The notes under the pieces are model-generated. The model was not told the origin of the DNA. It searched no databases and saw nothing but the letters and a program-made list of their open reading frames with translations. Source: Pedobacter sp. PF22-3 (lineage in GTDB: Bacteria; Bacteroidota; Bacteroidia; Sphingobacteriales; Sphingobacteriaceae). Taken from it: a DNA stretch of 64,000 nucleotides. Location: positions 85,560 to 149,559 of the forward strand of contig NZ_JAPIVP010000013.1 of NCBI RefSeq assembly GCF_026239555.1. Reading direction: 5' to 3'. A program made the position numbers and the translations under genes. This document shows, in pieces, positions 1 to 8,359 of the stretch. Position 1 is the stretch's first letter. Every line of letters begins with the position of its first letter.

Positions 1-1
1 C

Positions 2-115
2 TCTTTCTGTGTAGAGAAATTTGGAACAGAAAAGTTATTAAATTTAACCGATGAAGAAGTTGCGGCAAGAATTCAGGAATTTGTAAACTTAAGTTCTTTT
101 ACAATAGAAGCTTAA
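2..115 (+). CDS. C-terminal fragment of an unidentified protein
   Basis: An open frame runs in from the left edge and stops at 113-115, giving the last 37 residues of a protein. It contains a charged stretch (TDEEVAARIQEF) that looks like a normal soluble C-terminal helix. There is too little sequence to name a family. Codon use is like the neighbouring real genes, so I believe it is the true end of a gene that starts outside the window. Confidence 0.55.
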   Translation, partial: SFCVEKFGTEKLLNLTDEEVAARIQEFVNLSSFTIEA

Positions 116-251
116 ACAGTTCACAGTTTTCAATAAGCAGTTATCAGTTACATTACGCAGATAAATTGAGCCGCAGATTTTAAGTGTCATGCTTAAATAA
201 TGCGGCTTTTTTATTGGGCAAATCTTTATCGCAACCTGGAGGCTAGCAAAA

Positions 252-494
252 TTAATTCGGTTGAACGAGTCTAGCTATAGGTACAAACTTTTCAAAAACA
301 GCTTCGGTATGGGGTGCATCTGGCAGCTCATCAGTTAAATCCTGCCCGGCCCAGTGCTCATAATGTTTGCCATTCTTCCACAACCTGCTATCTGTCATAT
401 CATAAATTAAACCTTTATAAGCTACCCAGATCTGAGGCTTATCCTGTCCGTTCCGCAAAGCAAGTTGTTGTTTGGTGTAACTTGGTAAATCCAT
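252..494 (-). CDS. Small cytochrome b5-like heme-binding domain protein
   Basis: An 80-residue protein that is a single cytochrome-b5-like domain. The segment YKGLIYDMTDSRLWKNGKHY (27-46) and the following AGQDLTDEL and APHTEAVFEKF are the typical core of the short bacterial members of this fold. Histidines 44, 47 and 62 are candidate heme ligands; the classical HPGG motif is not present. No signal peptide or membrane segment is visible, so it is probably cytoplasmic. It stands alone, with no redox partner gene beside it. Family assignment is firm; heme binding itself is inferred. Confidence 0.85.
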   Translation of the reverse strand: MDLPSYTKQQLALRNGQDKPQIWVAYKGLIYDMTDSRLWKNGKHYEHWAGQDLTDELPDAPHTEAVFEKFVPIARLVQPN

Positions 495-1173
495 TGGGTT
501 AATTTCGCGCTGAAGATAAAGAAAAGATTTTTAACCATATCTTTAGATGGTATAAAACAGGGCTAAACTTTTGTGGAGCGCGCAGCTTGTACATATCATA
601 TCAATACGTTTCTTCCCGTTTTACGCCTGTACACTTCGCTGCCTCGTACCTCGTTGCTGCAGGGTACCACTCCAACCGGGGCTAAGTGGCCGGAGACAGT
701 GTTTCATATTTAGGGTTGGTAAGGTGCAGAAATATGTTTCGTGATGACACGAACCATGGCGGGTGCAAAGATCAATGCAAAGTCTCAGTCTGAGCAGAGT
801 TGAAAACCTTTACCCTAATATTTATAAATCAATCTTCATATTTTGGAGCGCAACGCTTGTACAAATCAATAAGTGTGTTCCTGCTTTATGCTTATACGCT
901 TCGCTGCCTCGTACCTCGTTGCTGCAGGGTATCGATTCAACCGGGGCTAGGTCGCCGGAGACAGTGTTTCATATTTAGGATTGGCAAGGTGCAGAAATAT
1001 GTTTCGTGATGACACGAACCACGGCGGGGGACTTGTATGGTGCAGAATCCCTGTTCCTAAACCTGATTGTAATGGAAAGCCCGGAGCGCAGCGAGGACTT
1101 GTAATGAAAAGCGGGACTGAAACCCGCCAAGCGCTACTGCACATTTGTTTTCCAAAAAAACAAACAATTTTAT
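495..1173 (+). repeat. Long interspersed non-coding repeat, two units (copy A)
   Basis: No credible gene lies in this gap. From about 560 to 1140 it holds two copies (about 560-770 and 835-1030) of a roughly 200-bp unit containing CTGCCTCGTACCTCGTTGCT, CAACCGGGGCTA and a hairpin made from GTTTCGTG and CACGAACC (736-755 and 1001-1020). A linker (770-835) separates them, and a tail with AAAGCCCGGAGCGCAGCGAG follows at about 1075. The same unit-linker-unit-tail order returns in reverse at 15850-16545 and partly at 32700-32965. Small open frames in it shift between copies and are not treated as genes. Confidence 0.75.
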
Positions 1174-1863
1174 TTACGCCTGGCTTTTACCACCCTTACT
1201 TTTAAAAACCTCGTACAGGTAGATATTCATCAGCAACAGCCCCATTAAATAAAAATGATCTTCGAAAGGGATGGTACCCACCCTAAACCCTATATTTTCT
1301 TTATTATTATACATTACCACTGGAATAGCAGTTAAAAAACCGTTTACGATATAAAATGGAATAAGTGAAACCAGGTAAGCTCTGTAAAATTTATACATAA
1401 ACCTAAATTTTACATTCACATATTCTACGTAGGCCAACACGATAAACAAAAAGCCAAAATTAATTAACGTATACCACCTGTTATAGCCGAAAAATAAAAT
1501 GGCTACACTAAGCCCAAGGAAAAGATTGCTTAATGCAAGGCTATATTTTTGCAGATCATTCTTTGGAAAATAGGCATTTAAACATTCATAAATAAATACA
1601 CAGGCATAAGGGACCGTTAAAAAGAATAAAATCTCTTCCAAAGGCAAACCAAAAAGATTTATCCCGACCAGGTAATCGGGATTAAAAGACCATACATTGA
1701 GTTTGGTAAATAAGATGTCCCAGATTAAAAAAATAATACCGGTAAGTAATATGGCAGGAAATATAAACTTCCATTTGCTAAAAAAATGGACTTTTTTATC
1801 GAATGATAAAACCAGTGGAAAAAAAATTACGGCTATATTAATAAGTAGATAGGTATAATTCAT
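1174..1863 (-). CDS. Lycopene cyclase domain membrane protein
   Basis: A 229-residue integral membrane protein with about seven hydrophobic helices. It carries two lycopene-cyclase-type repeats: the first centres on GLPLEEILFF (72-81) and the second on TIPFEDHFYLM (197-207), the two acidic signatures of the fused CrtYc/CrtYd type found in Bacteroidota. It would close the ends of lycopene to give beta-carotene in the inner membrane. One base separates it from the upstream secreted protein gene on the same strand, so they are co-transcribed. crtI and crtZ nearby support the carotenoid role. The protein stops about 20 bp from the long repeat. Confidence 0.88.
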   Translation of the reverse strand: MNYTYLLINIAVIFFPLVLSFDKKVHFFSKWKFIFPAILLTGIIFLIWDILFTKLNVWSFNPDYLVGINLFGLPLEEILFFLTVPYACVFIYECLNAYFPKNDLQKYSLALSNLFLGLSVAILFFGYNRWYTLINFGFLFIVLAYVEYVNVKFRFMYKFYRAYLVSLIPFYIVNGFLTAIPVVMYNNKENIGFRVGTIPFEDHFYLMGLLLMNIYLYEVFKSKGGKSQA

Positions 1864-1864
1864 C

Positions 1865-2395
1865 CTAAAGATATTTTGTTAAAATTTTAACTTCAGCAGG
1901 ACTGCATTTTTTGCTGTCGATCATAAATTTAGCTACGTTTTTAACCAGCTCTGCATCAGCCAGGCCAAAATTTCCATTTTGATAATGTTTAACAATCTCC
2001 TTTTTATCCTGCGCTAAATCTTTACTGAAACCCAGAAAGGAAGGTGTATAAAATTCGATAGAAAAACGCATAAAACGAATTTCCATATTTTCCTTATCCA
2101 TATCTATTGCCTTTTGCATCGTTTTAAGCGATTGGCCCACATATTTGATCTTATTATAGGGATTCCATGAGTGTTTGGCTTTGAGTGCTTCCAAAGTACC
2201 TAAGTAACCAGTAACCAATGCTGTTTTATTGGGTAGTTTGCTCAGTTTGGTAAATAATGAATCAGTGAGTTTAGCATTGTCTACCGCTTTAACCAAATTG
2301 GTTTTTAATACCGCAATTTCTGGGGTGGAGAGTTGTGCATAGGTAACGTTGACTGCCGTAAACAGCAGGAAAAATATAATACGTAGTTTAATCAT
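1865..2395 (-). CDS. Secreted protein accompanying carotenoid genes, function unknown
   Basis: A 176-residue protein with a clear signal peptide (about residues 1-20, ending TYAQ) followed by a helical, lysine-rich domain. WNPYNKIKYVGQSLKTMQ and EIRFMRFSIEFYTPSFLG are the most conserved-looking parts. Proteins of this type are commonly found beside crtB and lycopene cyclase in Bacteroidota carotenoid clusters, but no activity is known to me. It is the first gene of a two-gene unit with the lycopene cyclase. The promoter must lie in or next to the hairpin array starting at about 2520. Confidence 0.8.
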   Translation of the reverse strand: MIKLRIIFFLLFTAVNVTYAQLSTPEIAVLKTNLVKAVDNAKLTDSLFTKLSKLPNKTALVTGYLGTLEALKAKHSWNPYNKIKYVGQSLKTMQKAIDMDKENMEIRFMRFSIEFYTPSFLGFSKDLAQDKKEIVKHYQNGNFGLADAELVKNVAKFMIDSKKCSPAEVKILTKYL

Positions 2396-2520
2396 ATGTT
2401 GCTGGCAAATGTAAGAAAAGCTGGGCGCATTTATTTGTATTGTATTTCAGGATGCAGTCAGGGATTTCGATAAAATAACGTTGCCGTTAAACTAAGTCTA
2501 TTAAAAACACAGGTAATACA

Positions 2521-3547
2521 AAAGATTCTTCATTGCATTCAGAATGACGAATCCCATCAATGTCATCCTGAGCGCAGCGAAGGATCTTTAACATAGAGTA
2601 CTAAACCTTTAACTACTGATCAATTAAGCCGATAAAAAACGATCTAAGCAAAAGATTCTTCATTGCATTCAGAATGACAAATCCCCTCAATGTCATCCTG
2701 AGCGTAGCGAAGGATCTTTAACATAGAGTACTAAACCGCTAACTACTGATCAATTAAGCCGATAAAAAACGATCTAAGCAAAAGATTCTTCATTGCATTC
2801 AGAATGACAGACGCCCTCAATGTCATCCTGAGCGCAGCGAAGGATCTTTAACCAAGAAAACATTGTACCTAAATCACACATTAAGAAGGCAGTTAAACGG
2901 TCAATACAAAAAATTCTTCATTGCATTCAGAATGACAAACTTCTTTTTAATAAAAAATATTATTTTTAATGATGAACCACAATTACTTCGTTTACATCTT
3001 AACCAATAAAAATAAAACTGTAGTTTATACTGGAGTCACAAATGACTTAGAGGTCAGATTGAGGCAACACAAAGAAAACAAAGAAAATAAATTTGCCTTT
3101 ACTAAAAAATACAATTGCTATTACCTAGTTTATTTTGAAAGATTTGAATACATTGATTATGCTATTGAACGTGAAAAAGAAATAAATGGATGGACAAGGG
3201 AAAAGAAGAATGCATTAATTGAATTAAAAAATGAAAACTGGGATTTCCTTAACGATTTAATTGCTGAAGAATAACACACAACATCTTCCTTGTTTTTACT
3301 GTCATCCTGAGCGCAGCGAAGGATCTTTAACATAGAACATTAAACCCAAAAACACTGATTAATTAAGCTGATAAAAAACGATCTAAGCGAAAGATTCTTC
3401 ATTGCATTCAGAATGACAAATCCTTTAAATGTCATCCTGAGCGCAGCGAAGGATCTTTAACCACAGAGAAAGGCATTATTTCTATATTACACATTAAAAA
3501 TGCGGGCTAACTGTCAAAAAAGATTCTTTATTGCATTTTAGCATGAC
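2521..3547. repeat. Array of GTC-hairpin-CTT elements, 130-bp period, interrupted by a nuclease gene
   Basis: Eleven short imperfect palindromes alternate in orientation. Plus-strand copies start at 2562, 2692, 2822, 3301 and 3431; minus-strand copies lie at 2521-2548, 2651-2678, 2781-2808, 2910-2936, 3390-3417 and 3519-3546. The spacing within each run is exactly 130 bp. Each copy has 5' GTC, a 5-bp outer stem (ATCCT/AGGAT in plus copies, ATTCT/AGAAT in minus copies), opposed GA and GA steps, a 2-bp inner stem, a GCA loop and 3' CTTT. The run is broken between 2822 and 3301 by an extra 349 bp that carries the GIY-YIG gene. Confidence 0.92.
2969..3274 (+). CDS. GIY-YIG nuclease family protein inside a hairpin array
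   Basis: A 101-residue single-domain GIY-YIG protein. VYI (8-10) and VYTG (19-22) form the signature strands, followed by the arginine-bearing helix VRLRQHK (29-35), the YNCYYLVYFERF strand (48-59) and the acidic helix AIEREKEI (65-72) that supplies the metal-binding glutamate. It belongs to the small stand-alone group related to the UvrC N-terminal domain, with no extra DNA-binding domain. The gene is bracketed by hairpin elements in inverted orientation (2910-2936 and 3301-3328), both with GTC facing the gene. I infer a role in nicking or moving these elements; a general repair role is possible. Confidence 0.9.
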   Translation: MMNHNYFVYILTNKNKTVVYTGVTNDLEVRLRQHKENKENKFAFTKKYNCYYLVYFERFEYIDYAIEREKEINGWTREKKNALIELKNENWDFLNDLIAEE

Positions 3548-3604
3548 AGATAAGGAATGAGAAAAAACCAAAACAAAACCCAATAAAATTCCTTTATTTA
3601 CACC

Positions 3605-5086
3605 ATGGAGAAAAAACCCACGGTTACCATTATCGGTGCCGGTTTTGCAGGCATGGCTGCAGCAGCTTTACTGGCCAAAGATGGCTGTGACGTTACGGTT
3701 ATCGAAAAAAACGAAATGGCCGGCGGCAGGGCCAGAACCTGGCAAAAAGATGGTTTTCTTTTCGATATGGGCCCTAGCTGGTACTGGATGCCGGATGTAT
3801 TCGAAAACTATTATAACCTATTTGGCAAAACTGCTTCCGATTTCTATTCATTAAAAAGACTAAGCCCCTCTTACCGCATTTATTTTGGCAAAAAAGACAC
3901 TATTGATGTTCCAGCAACATTGGAAGATTTATATGCATTATTTGAAAAACTTGAGCCGGGCAGCAGCGGTAACCTAAAGTATTTTCTCGATCAGGCCAAG
4001 TATAAATATGATGTAGGCATGAACGAGTATGTTTTTAAGCCTTCGCATAGTGTAATGGAATATTTCGACCCCAGGTTAGCCATTAGCGGTATTAAACTAC
4101 AGCTCTTGGGCAACATGAGAAAACATGTGCACAAGCTGTTCAAAAACGAGCGTTTGCGGAAGCTTTTGGAATTCCCGGTTTTGTTTTTAGGTGCCACGCC
4201 ACAAAACACACCTGCATTATACAGCCTAATGAACTACGCAGACCTCGTTTTAGGTACCTGGTACCCAATGGGCGGCATGCACCAAATTGTGGCTGCTATG
4301 CAGAACATTGCAGAAAGCGAAGGGGTAAAATTCATTTTCGACACGGAAGTAACTAAAATCGAAGTAAAAAACAACCTGGCAGAGTACGTAATTACGAATC
4401 AGGGAAATTTTAAAAGCGACTTTGTGGTTGGCAATGCAGATTATCACCACATTGATCAACATCTTTTTGATCAACCGTACCGTAATTACGACAAAAAGTA
4501 TTGGGATAAAAGAACAATGGCACCTTCCTGTCTTTTATTCTATATCGGCTTAAATAAAAAACTTGACAATATATTACACCACAACTTATTCTTCGATGAA
4601 AATTTTGATCAACATGCCGAAGAAATATACAGTAACCCACAATGGCCATCGCAACCTCTGTTTTATGCCTGCTGCCCTTCTGTAACTGATAAAAGCGTAG
4701 CACCAGAAGGTTGTGAAAATCTCTTCTTTTTGATTCCGCTTGCACCCGATTTGGAAGATAACGAAAGCAAAAGAGAAGAATACTTTAATGTATTGATAGA
4801 ACGCTTTAAAAACTTGACGGGAAACGACATTAGCAGCAGCATTTTATTTAAACGAAGTTATGCCATGAAAGATTTTGTGGAAGATTATCATGCCTTTAAA
4901 GGAAATGCGTACGGATTAGCAAACACTTTGAAACAGACCGCTTTTCTAAAACCAAAAATGAAAAGTAAAGTAACAAATTTTTTATATACCGGACAATTAA
5001 CCGTTCCAGGGCCTGGGGTACCTCCTGCAATCATCTCTGGACAAGTGGCAGCAAAAGAAATAAAAAAAAAGTTAAAAAAAGCTTGA
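3605..5086 (+). CDS. crtI: Phytoene desaturase (phytoene to lycopene)
   Basis: A 493-residue FAD-dependent carotenoid desaturase of normal length. The N terminus has the dinucleotide fold IIGAGFAGMAAA (9-20), an acidic end to the second strand (VIEKNEMAGGRA), and the C terminus has the family signature TGQLTVPGPGVPPAIISGQ. It would introduce four double bonds into phytoene at the membrane. It points away from the lycopene cyclase pair, with the hairpin array and nuclease gene between them. No phytoene synthase follows it, although crtB is the usual neighbour. Start chosen at the ATG directly before the first beta strand. Confidence 0.95.
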   Translation: MEKKPTVTIIGAGFAGMAAAALLAKDGCDVTVIEKNEMAGGRARTWQKDGFLFDMGPSWYWMPDVFENYYNLFGKTASDFYSLKRLSPSYRIYFGKKDTIDVPATLEDLYALFEKLEPGSSGNLKYFLDQAKYKYDVGMNEYVFKPSHSVMEYFDPRLAISGIKLQLLGNMRKHVHKLFKNERLRKLLEFPVLFLGATPQNTPALYSLMNYADLVLGTWYPMGGMHQIVAAMQNIAESEGVKFIFDTEVTKIEVKNNLAEYVITNQGNFKSDFVVGNADYHHIDQHLFDQPYRNYDKKYWDKRTMAPSCLLFYIGLNKKLDNILHHNLFFDENFDQHAEEIYSNPQWPSQPLFYACCPSVTDKSVAPEGCENLFFLIPLAPDLEDNESKREEYFNVLIERFKNLTGNDISSSILFKRSYAMKDFVEDYHAFKGNAYGLANTLKQTAFLKPKMKSKVTNFLYTGQLTVPGPGVPPAIISGQVAAKEIKKKLKKA

Positions 5087-5113
5087 CAAATTTAAAATTT
5101 CCCTTATCTTTAT
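5084..5113 (+). promoter_or_regulatory. Candidate Bacteroidota-type promoter at the end of crtI
   Basis: TTGAC at 5084 and TATCTTTA at 5106-5113 resemble the Bacteroidota -33 and -7 boxes. They lie over and just after the crtI stop codon and point into a gene-free stretch that ends in a strong terminator. The spacing is slightly short. Confidence 0.4.
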
Positions 5114-5116
5114 AAC

Positions 5117-5281
5117 CACAAAACAAAAACACTGCAATAATACTACAAAACGCATAATTGTTTGAGGTTTGCATTTGTTTCGAAATAAGAGAAAAGGCGA
5201 ATTGTTGAAAGAAAACATAAGAATCAACTAACCAAATATATGATAAGCAAAAAGGCCTGGATTTTCCGGGCCTTTTGCTTT
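5117..5281 (+). ncRNA. Candidate small RNA with its own promoter and terminator
   Basis: About 165 nt lie between the promoter-like boxes at 5084-5113 and the terminator hairpin at 5246-5281, with no reading frame of protein-like character. The layout, promoter then structured stretch then intrinsic terminator, is that of an independent small RNA. It could instead be the 3' untranslated end of crtI mRNA with a chance promoter match. I do not recognise a known RNA family in it. Confidence 0.35.
5246..5281 (+). terminator. Rho-independent-type terminator after crtI
   Basis: AGCAAAAAGGCC pairs with GGGCCTTTTGCT around a short loop. It ends transcription from crtI and/or from the candidate small RNA. 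Confidence 0.75.
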
Positions 5282-5449
5282 TAGGGTGTTTCTATAAAAA
5301 GAATCGTCATTATGAGTACTCATCAGGACTTCTCCCTGAAAAAAATGGGGATGACGTCTAAAAAAGATAATCTGATAATTAATAACTTACATTGAAGTCA
5401 TTATAAGAGACGAATCAATCTTAAAATGATCGCTATAATCCATAAGGAT

Positions 5450-5490
5450 AAGATTGCTTCCTCGGCTGAAGAAGCCTCATCGCAATGACG
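5450..5490 (-). repeat. GTC-hairpin-CTT element, ATTGC subfamily
   Basis: Read on the minus strand: GTC, then stem ATTGCGA and GAAGCAAT with a long apical part, then CTT. It lies in the gap between crtI and the sigma factor gene. A degenerate relative (GTCAT...ATGAC) sits at about 5307-5356. Confidence 0.75.
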
Positions 5491-5578
5491 AATAAGTAAC
5501 AAACCTCTTTGAAGAAGTCAGAACACATAAAAAAAGGCCCAGATAAATCTGAGCCCCTAATTCTATAATAGATGTATT

Positions 5579-6109
5579 TTAAGACAATTCCGAAATGGCA
5601 ATCTCTTTTGAGTAAGTTTTAAGGTATTTTTTCAAAATTCCTCTTGCTACGTGGATACGTGTTTTTACTGTTCCAATCGGAATTTCTAACATATCAGCAA
5701 TCTCATGGTATTTATAACCTTCAAAATAGCGGATGAATGGCACATAGTATTCTTCAGGCAATTGAGATAATGCTTTATCAATATCACCTAACACAAATTT
5801 ACTCTCTGCCTGGTTTTTGGTTGCACTATATGATAAGTTTGCAGAAGAAATATCTTCGCTCTGTGTAATTAAAGTATTTGTTTTAACCAATCGGCGATAA
5901 TTATTAATAAAGGTATTTTTCATGATCGTAAACAACCACCCTTTTAAATTTGTACCCTCTTTGAATTTATTATAATAAGTGATTGCTTTCAGCATAGTAT
6001 CCTGAACCAAATCATTTGCGTCTTCTGCGTCTTTTGTAAAATTTAAAGCATAAGATCTAAGTGATACCGAGTGATGATTAACCAGATGATTGAATTCAAA
6101 TTTTGTCAT
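5579..6109 (-). CDS. ECF-type RNA polymerase sigma factor
   Basis: A 176-residue sigma-70 family protein with only regions 2 and 4. Region 2 includes DAEDANDLVQDTMLKAI (27-43) and GWLFTIMKNTFINNYRR; region 4 has LPEEYYVPFIRYFEGYKYHEIADML and the recognition helix IPIGTVKTRIHVARGILKKYL. No anti-sigma factor gene is adjacent, so its control is not evident. In some bacteria ECF factors control carotenoid genes; its position between crtI and crtZ is suggestive only. Very similar stand-alone ECF factors are usual in Sphingobacteriaceae. Confidence 0.93.
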   Translation of the reverse strand: MTKFEFNHLVNHHSVSLRSYALNFTKDAEDANDLVQDTMLKAITYYNKFKEGTNLKGWLFTIMKNTFINNYRRLVKTNTLITQSEDISSANLSYSATKNQAESKFVLGDIDKALSQLPEEYYVPFIRYFEGYKYHEIADMLEIPIGTVKTRIHVARGILKKYLKTYSKEIAISELS

Positions 6110-6236
6110 GATATTTAGCTTTAGGAGATTAAAAACAAATCAATTATTGTTCATTCATTTAAACTCAAACAAACTTAATACCAAAATTTTCTGGCATGAT
6201 ACTAAAAGCGCGTAACTACTTCATAGTCAGCTTTCG

Positions 6237-7253
6237 TCACAGAATATTTACTTCTCTCTCTAAGGTGACCCCAAAAGTAGACTTCACACTGTCTATTATT
6301 TGTTCAGAAAAATTATACACTTCTGTACCAGTTGCGTGTCCGTGGTTAACTAAAACCAATGCCTGGTTTTTCCAGGTACCCGTTTGCCCAACCACTTTTC
6401 CTTTCCAGCCACATTGCTCAATTAACCAGCCTGCTGCTAATTTAATTTTATTATCAGCCGTAGGATAATGCACCACATCGGGGTGCTTTGCTACAATATC
6501 TGCAAATTCATGTTTTTCGATCACCGGATTTTTAAAGAAGCTACCCGCATTTCCTATTGTAGAAGGATCTGGTAGTTTGCTTACGCGAATATGCGATACA
6601 GCCGCAGAAACATCTGCAATATTTGGGTTTTTGATTCCCCTGTTCAGCAGCTCGGTTTCGATTGCGCCGTAAGAAGTATTAATTTTGGCTTCTGATGATA
6701 AACGGAAAGTAACAGACGTAATAATATATTGCCCCTTCAACGCTCTTTTGAAAATACTTTCACGGTAGCCAAAATGACAATCGTTATAGTTAAAGGTTTT
6801 AATTTCTCCGGTTTTAATTTCAAATGCCGTGCAACTTTCGAAAACATCTTTAAGTTCTACCCCATATGCTCCGATATTCTGTATGGGCGACGCACCTACC
6901 GTACCTGGAATCAGGCTCAAATTTTCTACACCTGCAAAATGGTGTTCAACGCAATAGTTTACAAAATCGTTCCAAACCTCACCTGCACCGGCAGTTACTA
7001 AAACACGATCATCAATTACTTTAGATTGAATGCCCTTGATGCTGATTTTAACAACTAATCCGTCATAATCTTCAGTAAATAAAACATTACTCCCCCCACC
7101 TATTATCAGAAGCTGCTTAGATTTTACGATCACATTTTTAAACAAACTGTTCAGATCTGCTTCAGAAAACACTTCAGCAAAGTAACCGGCCCTAACATCT
7201 ATACCAAAGGAGTTGTATGGTTTTAGCGAAATATTTTCCTGGATTTGAAGCAT
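6237..7253 (-). CDS. murB: UDP-N-acetylenolpyruvoylglucosamine reductase
   Basis: A 338-residue MurB of the longer, E. coli-like type. It makes UDP-N-acetylmuramate with NADPH and FAD in the cytoplasm, the second committed step of peptidoglycan synthesis. The FAD domain shows IIGGGSNVLFTEDYDG (50-65) and PGTVGASPIQNIGAYGVEL (116-134); YRES (163-166) is the type-I signature; the catalytic serine is S238 in GNAGSFFKNP; the C terminus ends in REVNIL. It is followed on the same strand by nothing within 120 bp and preceded by the lipoprotein gene 41 bp upstream. Confidence 0.97.
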   Translation of the reverse strand: MLQIQENISLKPYNSFGIDVRAGYFAEVFSEADLNSLFKNVIVKSKQLLIIGGGSNVLFTEDYDGLVVKISIKGIQSKVIDDRVLVTAGAGEVWNDFVNYCVEHHFAGVENLSLIPGTVGASPIQNIGAYGVELKDVFESCTAFEIKTGEIKTFNYNDCHFGYRESIFKRALKGQYIITSVTFRLSSEAKINTSYGAIETELLNRGIKNPNIADVSAAVSHIRVSKLPDPSTIGNAGSFFKNPVIEKHEFADIVAKHPDVVHYPTADNKIKLAAGWLIEQCGWKGKVVGQTGTWKNQALVLVNHGHATGTEVYNFSEQIIDSVKSTFGVTLEREVNIL

Positions 7254-7294
7254 ATTGATTTTGTATTATGCTGCAAAAGTAAAATAAAAAATAG

Positions 7295-7741
7295 TTAAGG
7301 AACGATTTTGGTAATTCCCTTATCAAAATTAAAGCTTAAAACTTGCCTATCACCCACTATGGCTACACCAGAAAGTTTCCAGCCAATAAATTCTGGTTTG
7401 ATTTTCTTTAAATCCAAAAGACGGTATCTTTCTTTAGTGAGTTTAGCACTAATCAATCCTACACTGTCCGACTCCGCCTGACTCAAATGCTCAATCTGGC
7501 TTTCTAACTCAGCTAAAGAAACATCTAACTCATCTCCTTTTTTAATGCTATCGGCATAAGCCTGCGGAGAAATATTGTATAAACTATCCAATTCCGCCCC
7601 ATCGAAATTCAGATCCAGACTGCTGTTTTCATATTTAGATTCCACTAGGGCAATGGCGCGGTCTTTATCCGTCTTTTTGCTACATGAATATAAGGTTAAA
7701 GAAATAATTCCAATCAAAATTGCCAGGCGATAAGTTTTCAT
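7295..7741 (-). CDS. Small lipoprotein, function unknown
   Basis: A 148-residue protein with a lipoprotein signal: hydrophobic ILIGIISLTLYSC with the lipid-accepting cysteine at 20, then a polar KKTDKDR stretch. The middle (residues 75-105) is acidic and probably coiled. I recognise no domain. It sits between crtZ (10 bp upstream) and murB (41 bp downstream) on the same strand and is probably co-transcribed with both. It is likely anchored in the inner or outer membrane facing the periplasm. Confidence 0.75.
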   Translation of the reverse strand: MKTYRLAILIGIISLTLYSCSKKTDKDRAIALVESKYENSSLDLNFDGAELDSLYNISPQAYADSIKKGDELDVSLAELESQIEHLSQAESDSVGLISAKLTKERYRLLDLKKIKPEFIGWKLSGVAIVGDRQVLSFNFDKGITKIVP

Positions 7742-7751
7742 ACGGCGCGAT

Positions 7752-8192
7752 TTAGCTTTTTAATACTGCTTTACGCACAAACAACAAACCAAAAGCTTTC
7801 CCTTTTTCCTTTCCTCTGTTTTTATGGTGGATTTTATGCGCTTTCCGTACCGCCATTAAATAAACATTATTGCTTTTAAAGGTTTTAAATCGCCGGTGAA
7901 CAAACCAGTCGTGCACTACAAAATAAATTAAGCCATACAAAGTAATGCCTAAGCCAACAAAAAACCTATAACCCAAACTATCCCGATCGATGTACATTAA
8001 ATACAAAGATGTTGCAGCAAATAATACCGCAAACAAATCGTTCCATTCGAAAAACGATTTTGCTTTCTGGTGGTGGCTTTTATGCATAAACCAAAGCGGC
8101 CCATGGAATAAATACTTGTGTATAAACCACGATAAACACTCCATAGCAATGATGGTAAATAGTACAATGAGTATATTGATAAATGCAGACAA
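7752..8192 (-). CDS. crtZ: Beta-carotene hydroxylase
   Basis: A 146-residue membrane di-iron hydroxylase of the sterol desaturase/CrtZ group. The histidine clusters are all visible: HKYLFH (25-30), HKSHH (37-41), HDWFVHRRF and HKIHH (118-122 region). It would add 3-hydroxyl groups to the beta rings of beta-carotene to make zeaxanthin in the inner membrane. It heads the unit crtZ-lipoprotein-murB and is divergent from the TetR gene. Separation from the cyclase and crtI by several kilobases is unusual for this pathway. Confidence 0.93.
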   Translation of the reverse strand: MSAFINILIVLFTIIAMECLSWFIHKYLFHGPLWFMHKSHHQKAKSFFEWNDLFAVLFAATSLYLMYIDRDSLGYRFFVGLGITLYGLIYFVVHDWFVHRRFKTFKSNNVYLMAVRKAHKIHHKNRGKEKGKAFGLLFVRKAVLKS

Positions 8193-8286
8193 CTTTTCTA
8201 AATTATTGGTTTGTAAAGATATATAAACATCTTCGGAAGCAAAAATATGTCATAAAATTGTAAGCTTACCACTGTTTCAAACTAAC

Positions 8287-8321
8287 TTTTCATGACAAAT
8301 CATTTTTTAGCACTATTTTTG
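8287..8321 (+). promoter_or_regulatory. Likely promoter of the TetR-efflux operon
   Basis: TATTTTTG at 8314-8321 matches the Bacteroidota -7 box TAnnTTTG, 39 bp before the TetR start codon. An exact -33 TTTG is not seen at the expected distance. The TetR operator could overlap here but no clear palindrome stands out. Confidence 0.4.
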
Positions 8322-8359
8322 ACCAAAATATTAAAAAAGTCAGAAAGTAGAAAAGTAAA

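Noticed and set aside
763..1009. Small open frames such as those with LYASLPRTSLLQG in the long repeat
   Set aside because: They recur in other copies in different frames and with indels that are not multiples of three; they reflect repeat sequence, not selection for protein.
2521..3547. CRISPR array
   Set aside because: Repeats are palindromes in alternating orientation with conserved spacers, not direct repeats with unique spacers; no cas genes.
5579..6109. Sigma factor as a dedicated carotenoid regulator (CarQ-like)
   Set aside because: No anti-sigma gene is adjacent and the protein resembles general stand-alone ECF factors; position alone is not enough.
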